6,783 nt of DNA, taken from contig PLKY01000327.1 in assembly GCA_003140785.1 (NCBI GenBank), forward strand, positions 5,718-12,500. The letters run 5' to 3'. This stretch comes from Acidobacteriaceae bacterium (GTDB lineage: Bacteria > Acidobacteriota > Terriglobia > Terriglobales > Acidobacteriaceae). Shown here piece after piece: positions 1-5,755 of the stretch. A model generated the notes under the pieces. The model had not been told where the DNA came from. It did not search any database and saw only the letters and a program-made list of their open reading frames with translations. Position 1 is the stretch's first letter. Every line of letters starts with the position of its first letter. A program made the position numbers and the translations under genes.

Positions 1-2
1 AG

Positions 3-1373
3 CGCTTCGAGGCGTACCACTGGCACGTGCAGATTGTGGGCGATGGAAACGACCTGAAGGCGATTGAAGCGGCGATTGAAGGTGCGAAAGCAGAGACGTC
101 GCGGCCTTCGTTTATCGCGGTGCGCACGGTGATCGGCTACGGCAGCCCGAAAGCGGGCACGAACAAAGTGCATGGCGAGGCGATGGGTGCGGCCGATACG
201 GCGGCGACGAAGAAGTTTTTCGGCTTCCCTGAAGATCAGAGCTTCTATGTTCCTGACTTCGCGCTGGCGAACTGGCGCAAGGCGGTTGAACGGGGCGCAA
301 AGCTGGAAGCAAAGTGGAACGAAGAGTTCGAGGGCTACAAGGCGGCAAACCCTGAGCTGGCAGCGGAGTTTGAGCGGACGCAGAGGGGCGAGCTGAAGGC
401 AGGGTGGGAAAAGTCGATTCCGAGCTTTGCGCCGGGCAAGCCGCAGGCAACGCGCAACGCCGGCAACGCGGTGATGAATGCGATTGCCAACGTTGTTCCC
501 GAGCTGTTTGGTGGAGCGGCGGACCTGACCTCGTCGACGAAGACGATTTTCAAGCCGGGGGCGAGCTTTCACGTGGACCCGGCGGGGCGCAACGTCTTCT
601 TTGGGGTGCGCGAGTTCGGGATGAGCGCTGCGGTGAATGGCATGGCCGTACACGGTGGGCTGATTCCATTCGGATCGACCTTCTTTGTGTTTTCAGACTA
701 CGCAAAGCCTGCGATTCGGCTGGCTTCGCTGATGCAGGCGCACTCCTTGTTTGTATTTACCCACGACTCGATTGCACTAGGCGAGGATGGGCCGACCCAT
801 CAGCCGGTCGAGCACCTGATGGCGCTGCGCGCAGTTCCGCAGTTGACGGATTTTCGTCCCGCGGACGGCAATGAAACGGCGGCGTGTTGGAGGCTGGCGC
901 TGGAACGCACCGGGCCTGCCTTTTTCGCACTCACGCGTCAGGACCTGCCGGTGATTGATCCGGCGACGCACGATGCGTACGCGAATGTAAGCAAGGGTGC
1001 CTATGTTTTGGAAGACGAGCCGAATCCAGAGATCATTTTGATCGGCACCGGTTCTGAAGTCTGGCCGTGCGTGGATGCGAAGAAGCTGCTCGAAGCCGAG
1101 GGCATCGCTGCACGCGTGGTCAGCATGCCCAGTTGGGAGATTTTCGAAGAGCAGACGGCGGAGTACAAGGCGAGTGTGTTGCCCGCGGGTGTGAAGAAGG
1201 TTGCGGTTGAAGCGGGCTCTCCGTTGGGCTGGTGGAAGTATGTGGGCCAGGACGGCGACGTGATCGGGCTTGATCGCTTTGGGGCTTCGGCGCCGGGGCC
1301 CAAGGTTCTAGCCGAGCTTGGATTCACAGCAGAAAACGTTGCAAACCGCGCTAAGGCGCTTCTGAAAAAGTAA
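3..1373 (+). CDS. tkt: Transketolase, C-terminal two thirds (5' end outside window)
   Basis: This is a thiamine-diphosphate enzyme that moves two-carbon ketol units between sugar phosphates in the cytosolic non-oxidative pentose phosphate pathway. The frame is open to the left edge and already reads RFEAYHWHVQ before the GTG at 27, so that GTG is internal. About 456 residues are visible of a family length near 660. In order: the end of the TPP-binding domain (GDGND near the start); the pyrimidine-binding domain with GGAADL, GVREFGM (its Glu, codon 612-614, matches the conserved TPP-activating Glu), THDSIALGEDGPTHQPVEH and LTRQDLPV; and the C-terminal domain with ILIGTGSEV and the closing GLDRFGASAPGPKVLAELG. 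I see no frameshift or lost key residue. It ends 49 bases before rpiB on the same strand, which fits co-transcription. Codon use is rich in G-ending codons, like the first part of gnd. The family assignment is secure; tktA versus tktB naming cannot be decided. Confidence 0.96.
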   Translation, partial: RFEAYHWHVQIVGDGNDLKAIEAAIEGAKAETSRPSFIAVRTVIGYGSPKAGTNKVHGEAMGAADTAATKKFFGFPEDQSFYVPDFALANWRKAVERGAKLEAKWNEEFEGYKAANPELAAEFERTQRGELKAGWEKSIPSFAPGKPQATRNAGNAVMNAIANVVPELFGGAADLTSSTKTIFKPGASFHVDPAGRNVFFGVREFGMSAAVNGMAVHGGLIPFGSTFFVFSDYAKPAIRLASLMQAHSLFVFTHDSIALGEDGPTHQPVEHLMALRAVPQLTDFRPADGNETAACWRLALERTGPAFFALTRQDLPVIDPATHDAYANVSKGAYVLEDEPNPEIILIGTGSEVWPCVDAKKLLEAEGIAARVVSMPSWEIFEEQTAEYKASVLPAGVKKVAVEAGSPLGWWKYVGQDGDVIGLDRFGASAPGPKVLAELGFTAENVANRAKALLKK

Positions 1374-1411
1374 GGTTCCGACAGATTGCCTTTTACTGTC
1401 CTCTATTCACT

Positions 1412-1416
1412 AAGGA
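1412..1416 (+). promoter_or_regulatory. Ribosome binding site of rpiB
   Basis: AAGGA lies six bases before the ATG at 1423 and matches the core Shine-Dalgarno sequence. It supports that start. The 49-base gap after transketolase also holds a 5-bp inverted repeat (GACAG at 1380, CTGTC at 1396), but no T-tract follows, so I do not call a terminator there. Confidence 0.7.
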
Positions 1417-1422
1417 AGCATC

Positions 1423-1893
1423 ATGAAGTTAGTTATCAGTTCCGATCACGCCGGTTTCAACCTCAAGGAAGAGGTACGCGCCTATCTCACCAAAGCTGGT
1501 CACGAGATGGTCGATCTTGGCGCTTTTACCTGCGATCCGCAGGACGACTATCCCGATTTTGCTGAGCGCGTGGGAGAGGCCGTGAAGGCAGGCGAAGCGC
1601 CGCGTGGCATTCTCATCTGCGGCTCGGGAGTTGGCGTATCGATTGCGGCGAATAAGATTCCCGGCATTCGCGCGGCGATGTGTCATGACACCTATTCGGC
1701 GCACCAGGGCGTGGAACATGACGACATGAACGTCATTGTGCTTGGGGCGCGGATCATCGGAACATCCTTGGCATATGAGCTGGTGGATGCATTTATTCGC
1801 GCAAAATTCATCTCCAATGAGGAACGGTTTACACGCCGGTTTAGGAAAGTATTGGCCATTGAAGCGAAATACCAGAGAAACAGTGGGCAGTGA
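1423..1893 (+). CDS. rpiB: Ribose-5-phosphate isomerase B
   Basis: This enzyme interconverts ribose-5-phosphate and ribulose-5-phosphate in the cytosol. The 156-residue product is close to the usual ~145-155 of the RpiB/LacAB family. Visible residues: SSDHAGF with Asp8-His9 at the N-terminus, DDYPDF around residue 43, and ICGSGVGVSIAANK, in which Cys66 aligns with the catalytic base of E. coli RpiB and Ser68 replaces the more usual Thr of the CGTG loop. His99 in VEHDDMN aligns with the proposed acid/base His99, and the VIVLGARI strand follows. The ATG is supported by AAGGA at 1412-1416, six bases upstream. It lies between transketolase and a HAD hydrolase, followed by gnd, so three of four genes in the cluster belong to the pentose phosphate pathway. 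LacAB-type galactose-6-phosphate isomerases share the fold, but the single gene and its neighbours favour RpiB. Confidence 0.95.
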   Translation: MKLVISSDHAGFNLKEEVRAYLTKAGHEMVDLGAFTCDPQDDYPDFAERVGEAVKAGEAPRGILICGSGVGVSIAANKIPGIRAAMCHDTYSAHQGVEHDDMNVIVLGARIIGTSLAYELVDAFIRAKFISNEERFTRRFRKVLAIEAKYQRNSGQ

Positions 1894-1961
1894 AACAGAG
1901 AAGCAGTCTTTCCCATCTCTGAAGCAGTTTTGTGAAGAGCAGTGCAAGAGGCGGCCCTGCA

Positions 1962-2573
1962 ATGTTCCCCTTCGACGTGATCCTGTTTGATGTGGGTGGA
2001 GTCCTGCTGACTAATGGCTGGGATCATCGCGAACGTGCGGCGGTGTTGGATCAGTTTCATCTCGATCGCGCGGAGTTTGAGGCGCGGCACGCGACGCAGA
2101 ACGATGCCTGGGAACGTGACGCGATCCCAGTGACGAAGTATCTGGAGACAACGGTCTTTTATGTGCCACGCAGCTTTTCGCAAGATGACTTTCTTGGTGC
2201 AATCTGCGCGCAGTCGCAGTTGCTGGAAGATGGAGCGTTGGGAATCCTCGGGGAGCTGGCGGCATCCGATAGGTGCATGGTAGGAGTGCTGAACAACGAA
2301 GCACGCGCGACAAACGACTACCGCTTTGAGCAGTTCGGCATTCGCAAACATCTTCAGGTTGCCTTTAGCTCGTGCTATGTGGGACTGCGCAAACCGGGCA
2401 AAGCGATCTACAAGCGGGCATTGGATATTCTCGGGAAGCCGCCGGAACGTGTGCTGTTCATCGACGATCGCGAAGAGAATACAGTTGGGGCAGAAGCCGT
2501 GGGGATGAAAGCGATTCAATTTCAAGGCGCGGCTGCATTGAGGCGCGAGTTAGGAAATCTGGGAGTTTTGTAA
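1962..2573 (+). CDS. HAD-superfamily hydrolase (subfamily IA, YihX-like), probable small-molecule phosphatase
   Basis: This 203-residue protein has the haloacid dehalogenase fold with a small helical cap. Motif I is FDVGGVLL with nucleophile Asp10. The usual second Asp two residues later is Gly12, as in the YihX-like group (E. coli YihX, FDLGNV), whose member is still an active sugar phosphatase. Motif II reads LNNEAR, with Asn111 where many HADs have Ser/Thr. Motif III is GLRKPGKAIY (Lys144 or Lys147), and motif IV is FIDDREENT with Asp168-Asp169 for Mg2+. Residues ~18-85 form the cap. I chose ATG 1962 because the family starts a few residues before motif I and AGAGG sits at 1947-1951; an in-frame GTG at 1932 would add 10 unconserved residues. 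It lies 68 bases after rpiB and 20 before gnd. Known: HADs of this type dephosphorylate small phosphate esters. Inferred: a sugar phosphate of this pathway could be the substrate. The true substrate cannot be read from sequence. Confidence 0.88.
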   Translation: MFPFDVILFDVGGVLLTNGWDHRERAAVLDQFHLDRAEFEARHATQNDAWERDAIPVTKYLETTVFYVPRSFSQDDFLGAICAQSQLLEDGALGILGELAASDRCMVGVLNNEARATNDYRFEQFGIRKHLQVAFSSCYVGLRKPGKAIYKRALDILGKPPERVLFIDDREENTVGAEAVGMKAIQFQGAAALRRELGNLGVL

Positions 2574-2582
2574 ACAGTGGAA

Positions 2583-2587
2583 GGGAG
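2583..2587 (+). promoter_or_regulatory. Ribosome binding site of gnd
   Basis: GGGAG, inside AAGGGAGAG, lies six bases before the ATG at 2594. It decides the start of gnd: the reading frame is open further upstream to 2372, but that stretch overlaps the HAD gene and encodes nothing resembling a dehydrogenase. Confidence 0.75.
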
Positions 2588-2593
2588 AGCGTT

Positions 2594-4018
2594 ATGCAAC
2601 TGGGATTGATTGGCCTCGGCAAGATGGGCGGCAACATGGCAGAGCGGCTGCGCCTGGGCGGCCACCAGGTGGTGGGGTTCGACTTCAGCGCGGAAGCGGT
2701 GCAGAAGCTCACGGCGTCAGGCAATGTGGGCGTTTCGTCGCTCGAAGATCTCGCTAAAGACTTGAAAGGGCGGAAAGCGATCTGGATCATGGTGCCGCAA
2801 GGCAAGCCCGTCGATGACACAATCGCTAAGTTAGAGCCGCTGCTGAACAAGGGCGACATACTTATCGATGGCGGTAACTCCAATTACAAGGACTCGCAAC
2901 GCCACCACAAGGAAGTTACCGCGAAGGGATATCAATTTGTGGACGTGGGAACCTCGGGCGGCGTGTGGGGATTGAAAGAGGGATACAGCATGATGGTTGG
3001 TGGTGATAAGGAAGCCGTCGAATATCTGCGGCCGATCTTTGAAACGCTGGCTCCGGCAAAGGACAAAGGATGGGGGCACGTGGGTCCGGCAGGCGCGGGA
3101 CACTTTGTGAAGATGGTCCACAACGGCATCGAATACGGCGACATGCAGTTGATCGGCGAGGCTTACAACATTTTGAAGAACGGCCTCGGTCTGGGCGCGC
3201 CGGAATTGCACGACATTTTTGCCGAGTGGAACAAAGGCGAACTCGATTCGTATCTGATCGAAATTACGCGCGACATTTTTGCGTTCAAGGACACGGACGG
3301 CACGCCGCTCGTGGACAAAATTCTCGACACCGCCGGGCAAAAAGGCACGGGCAAATGGACAATTCAAAATTCTGCTGATCTTGGAATTCCAATTACGCTC
3401 ATCGCCGAAGCAGTTTATTCGCGCTGCGTTTCGGCATTGAAAGAAGAACGCGTGAAGGCCGCGAAAAAATTAAAAGGCCCGCGCCCCGCGCTCACGAGCA
3501 TCGCCGCGAATCCCGCGAAGAAAAAACAATTCATCGCCGACATCCGCGACGCGCTTTACGCGTCCAAAATTGTTTCCTACGCGCAGGGCTACATGCTCAT
3601 GCGCGCGGCAGCGACGGAATACAAATGGAATCTCAACTACGGCGGCATCGCGCTGATGTGGCGCGGCGGCTGCATCATCCGCTCGCGCTTCCTCGGAAAA
3701 ATCAAGGAGGCTTACGACAACAATCCGAAGCTCGTGAACCTGCTGCTCGACAATTATTTTCGCGGCGAGATCAAACGCTGCCAGAAAGGCTGGCGCAACG
3801 TCGTCGCGGCGGCGGCGAAAAAGGGAATTCCCGTTCCCGCGTTCAGCACCGCGCTCGCGTTTTACGATCAATATCGTTCTGCCGTCTTGCCCGCGAACCT
3901 GTTGCAGGCGCAGCGCGATTATTTCGGCGCGCACACCTACGAGCGCGTCGACCAGCCCCGCGGCAAGTTCTTCCATCTGGATTGGCCAAAGCCGACCCGG
4001 CCGCAGCTGCCGGTTTGA
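2594..4018 (+). CDS. gnd: 6-phosphogluconate dehydrogenase (decarboxylating), apparent short-form/long-form hybrid
   Basis: This enzyme oxidatively decarboxylates 6-phosphogluconate to ribulose-5-phosphate and CO2 with NAD(P)+. The 474 residues begin with a Rossmann domain (GLGKMGGN at 7-14, DGGNSN at 92-97, TSGG at 120-123). The catalytic block GHFVKMVHNGIEYG follows, with Lys173, His176, Asn177 and Glu180. Then comes the helical domain with KGTGKW (250-255) and the tail with Arg441 and His447, which align with the residues the long class lends to the neighbouring subunit's active site. Oddly, residues 1-~170 look like the short ~300-residue class (DVGTSGGVWGLKEGYSMMVGG), whereas the long class has GVSGGEEGA there. 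From ~183 on it follows the long class (DMQLIGEAY, EWNKGELDSYLIEIT). Codon use shifts at the same point. Asp30 at the end of the second strand (VVGFDFS) suggests NAD+ preference. The frame is intact and all catalytic residues are present, so the product could work, but an assembly join is a serious alternative. Confidence 0.93.
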   Translation: MQLGLIGLGKMGGNMAERLRLGGHQVVGFDFSAEAVQKLTASGNVGVSSLEDLAKDLKGRKAIWIMVPQGKPVDDTIAKLEPLLNKGDILIDGGNSNYKDSQRHHKEVTAKGYQFVDVGTSGGVWGLKEGYSMMVGGDKEAVEYLRPIFETLAPAKDKGWGHVGPAGAGHFVKMVHNGIEYGDMQLIGEAYNILKNGLGLGAPELHDIFAEWNKGELDSYLIEITRDIFAFKDTDGTPLVDKILDTAGQKGTGKWTIQNSADLGIPITLIAEAVYSRCVSALKEERVKAAKKLKGPRPALTSIAANPAKKKQFIADIRDALYASKIVSYAQGYMLMRAAATEYKWNLNYGGIALMWRGGCIIRSRFLGKIKEAYDNNPKLVNLLLDNYFRGEIKRCQKGWRNVVAAAAKKGIPVPAFSTALAFYDQYRSAVLPANLLQAQRDYFGAHTYERVDQPRGKFFHLDWPKPTRPQLPV

Positions 4019-4024
4019 GGCACA

Positions 4025-4045
4025 GGCTCCGCTTCAAGCGGAACC
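4025..4045 (+). terminator. Weak hairpin just after gnd, possible terminator
   Basis: TCCGC (4028-4032) pairs with GCGGA (4038-4042) around a TTCAA loop. Two further G-C pairs lie outside one mismatch. The hairpin starts six bases after the gnd stop, where the operon appears to end. No T-run follows, so it does not meet the usual rule for a Rho-independent terminator. Confidence 0.25.
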
Positions 4046-4108
4046 ACCCGAAGTCTCTCGCACGGGGAACCCCATCTTGGCGCGCCTTTCGGCGGCGCCG
4101 CGTTCATT

Positions 4109-4342
4109 TCAGGGAAGCGGGCTGCAGAGTTCGACCGTATGGCCAACATTGTCCCGGACGAAGGCCACCGTTTGCCCCCATGGCTTCGTCGCCGGTTCGC
4201 TCACGGCCGTCGCCCCGGCTTTCACCGCTCGCGCATACAACGCCGGGACATCGGACGTCACCAGGGCGACCTCTTTCACATATAGGATCACGTAACCGAG
4301 CGAGACGGACGGGGAGATCGTTGATTTCTCCGTGGGTTTCAT
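4109..4342 (-). pseudogene. VOC/glyoxalase-like protein with internal deletion (remnant)
   Basis: The 77-residue frame joins two pieces of a vicinal-oxygen-chelate family protein. Residues 1-25 contain the first strand (SLGYVILYVKEV). From residue 26 it reads ALVTSDVPALYARAVKAGA, then EPATKPWGQTVAFVRD and the standard C-terminal ending VELCSP. Family members of this kind are about 125-130 residues and carry a helix and several strands (AFY...FG, ...LAFA..., then FE(I/V)ALVT) between these pieces. About 50 residues are therefore missing, without loss of frame. The join falls at codons Glu24-Val25 (4268-4273), where both flanking family segments can read Glu-Val. The C-terminal Glu in VEL, a usual metal ligand, is kept, but a βαβββ module cannot be completed, so activity is unlikely. 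It is transcribed away from the DUF4143 gene. Family recognition is from memory of its consensus; the size of the loss is an estimate. Confidence 0.72.
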
Positions 4343-4363
4343 GGCTACGGTCTCTGAACGAAG

Positions 4364-4381
4364 TGTCTTACAATCAAGACA
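4364..4381. promoter_or_regulatory. Small palindrome in divergent intergenic region, possible operator
   Basis: TGTCTT and AAGACA form a 6-bp inverted repeat with a 6-base centre, in the ~107-base gap between the VOC remnant (-) and the DUF4143 ATPase (+). The overlapping TACAAT (4369-4374) matches five of six bases of a -10 box for the + strand, but I find no convincing -35 box at the right distance. The location suits an operator or promoter for the ATPase gene. The palindrome is short enough to occur by chance. Confidence 0.22.
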
Positions 4382-4449
4382 GTCGGAATGCCGTGGTATC
4401 GAGCCATTTTAATCTTGAGTTTCCTAATGTTAAGGCTTCGTTTTCTCAC

Positions 4450-5607
4450 ATGAGATTCCTTCCCCGCGCCCTGGAAGCAACCCTGCTCAAAGCCGCCAGG
4501 AACTTTCCTGCCGTCGTTCTCACCGGACCCCGGCGAGTCGGCAAAACCTCGCTGCTGCGTCACGTGGCGCCCAAGGCGGACTACCGGCTATTGGAGGATC
4601 CCGACGTCCTGGCGCGGGTGCGGGCCGATCCGCGGGGATTCTTCGATGAACTCAAGCCACCGGTCATCCTCGACGAGATCCAGAACGCCCCGGAACTTCT
4701 CGCCTACGTCCGGACCCGGATTGACGCCGCTCCCCGAAAGACCGGCCAGTGGCTTCTTACCGGCTCCCAGGAATCAGCCCTGATGCAGGGAGTGACCGAG
4801 TCTCTGGCCGGCCGCGCCGCGGTCCTGCATTTGCTCCCCTTGAGCCGGCTGGAAAGTCAAAAGGTGGATTTGTGGCTGGGCGGGTTTCCCGAGGTCCTCG
4901 CTCGCCCCGTTGCGCGCGATTTGTGGTTCAGCTCGTACCTGCAGACCTATCTGGAACGCGATGTGCGAGCGGTGACGCAAGTGAAGGATCTGGCGACGTT
5001 TCGCCGGTTCATGAGCCTCGTCGCGAGCCGGCACGGGCAGATTCTCAATAAGACTGACTTGGCCGGGCCGCTCGGGGTTTCCGTTCCCACAATCGCGCAG
5101 TGGATGGGGGTCTTGGAGACGACCGGGCTCTTGGCGTTGATTCCACCGTATTTCGAGAACTTCGGAAAACGGCTGCTCAAGTCGCCACGCCTGTATTGGC
5201 TGGATTCAGGACTAGCGTCCCATTTGTTGGGTTTACGCTCACGCCCTGAACTCGAACGTTCGCCGTTCTATGGCGCACTCTGGGAGGGATTCGTTGCCGC
5301 AGAGATCATCAAGCGCCAGATCAATGCTGGGGGAAAGAGGGAGCTCTACTACTTTCGGGATGAACAAGGGTTGGAGGTAGATTTTGTTCTTCCAGGTCCG
5401 CGGGGAAAATTGCGGTTAGTGGAGGTTAAGGCGACCCGCACGCCCGCGCCGTCCATGGCGCGGCCGCTGCAGTCACTGGGTCGAACTCTAGGGGAACGGG
5501 CGGAAATGTGGTTAGTGCATCGGCCATCGAGGACGCCTGCCGAAACCGCGGCACTGGCGCCCGGGGTAAAGGCAGCCGATCTCGCGACTTTCCTCCAACA
5601 ATTGTAG
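4450..5607 (+). CDS. AAA_14/DUF4143 ATPase of unknown function
   Basis: This 385-residue protein matches the common length of the AAA_14 + DUF4143 family. The N-terminal P-loop domain has Walker A GPRRVGKTS (26-34, Lys32), Walker B VILDEIQ (72-78, Asp75-Glu76), a sensor-like LLTGSQ (102-107) and LAGR (119-122). The C-terminal half carries GGFPE, the signature SYLQTYLERDV, a winged-helix-like segment (LAGPLGVSVPTIAQWM) and LYWLDSGLASHLLGL. It ends with EVDF...VEVK, where Asp311, Glu325 and Lys327 are spaced like a PD-(D/E)xK nuclease core. The start at 4450 follows the family pattern of a short N-terminus before Walker A. The frame is open upstream to 3625, but that part is antisense or out-of-frame gnd and linker. 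The ribosome binding site is poor (AAGG 14 bases upstream). Codon use (mostly CGG for Arg) differs from the gnd 3' half. The family is abundant and spreads horizontally; no member's function is clear enough to transfer. Confidence 0.93.
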   Translation: MRFLPRALEATLLKAARNFPAVVLTGPRRVGKTSLLRHVAPKADYRLLEDPDVLARVRADPRGFFDELKPPVILDEIQNAPELLAYVRTRIDAAPRKTGQWLLTGSQESALMQGVTESLAGRAAVLHLLPLSRLESQKVDLWLGGFPEVLARPVARDLWFSSYLQTYLERDVRAVTQVKDLATFRRFMSLVASRHGQILNKTDLAGPLGVSVPTIAQWMGVLETTGLLALIPPYFENFGKRLLKSPRLYWLDSGLASHLLGLRSRPELERSPFYGALWEGFVAAEIIKRQINAGGKRELYYFRDEQGLEVDFVLPGPRGKLRLVEVKATRTPAPSMARPLQSLGRTLGERAEMWLVHRPSRTPAETAALAPGVKAADLATFLQQL

Positions 5608-5755
5608 GTGTCCGCCTAGACTGCGATGGGCGAATACTCAACCGTCGCCGCGGCTGATAATCATGCTAATAAATTGGACATCAATAGATTGCGATTCACC
5701 GAGCGCCGACAAATTAGCAGGAAAAGCATCATCTTTCCCGTCGAGCAGACCATGG
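5608..5755. other. Intergenic gap between convergent genes
   Basis: This is an AT-richer stretch between the ends of the DUF4143 gene and the protease gene, where terminators for both would be expected. It contains TGCTAAT at 5664-5670 and its inverse ATTAGCA at 5713-5719, separated by 42 bases. There is also a small GGAAA/TTTCC hairpin (5720-5738) nested in CGAC/GTCG. None is followed by a T-run on either strand, so no terminator is called. I see no gene in it. Confidence 0.4.

Noticed and set aside
27..29. GTG as the transketolase start
   Set aside because: The frame is open to the window edge and the residues before it (RFEAYHWHVQ) are conserved transketolase sequence, so the gene begins outside the window.
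1932..1961. GTG-initiated extension of the HAD protein
   Set aside because: The added ten residues are not family-like, while the ATG at 1962 places motif I at the usual distance from the N-terminus.
1692..2525. 277-codon antisense frame opposite rpiB and the HAD gene
   Set aside because: It lies opposite two well-supported genes and shows no recognisable domain. Long antisense frames are expected in GC-rich coding DNA.
2831..3367. 178-codon antisense frame opposite gnd
   Set aside because: It is fully covered by gnd, whose motifs are certain, and has no family features of its own.
4092..4101. Perfect 10-base GC palindrome (GCGGCGCCGC)
   Set aside because: Very GC-rich self-complementary words are common in such DNA, and nothing nearby suggests a binding site or terminator.
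3625..4449. 275-codon N-terminal extension of the DUF4143 frame
   Set aside because: It overlaps gnd out of frame and then crosses the VOC remnant. Its composition (Arg/Pro-rich) is that of a shadow frame, and the family starts near 4450.
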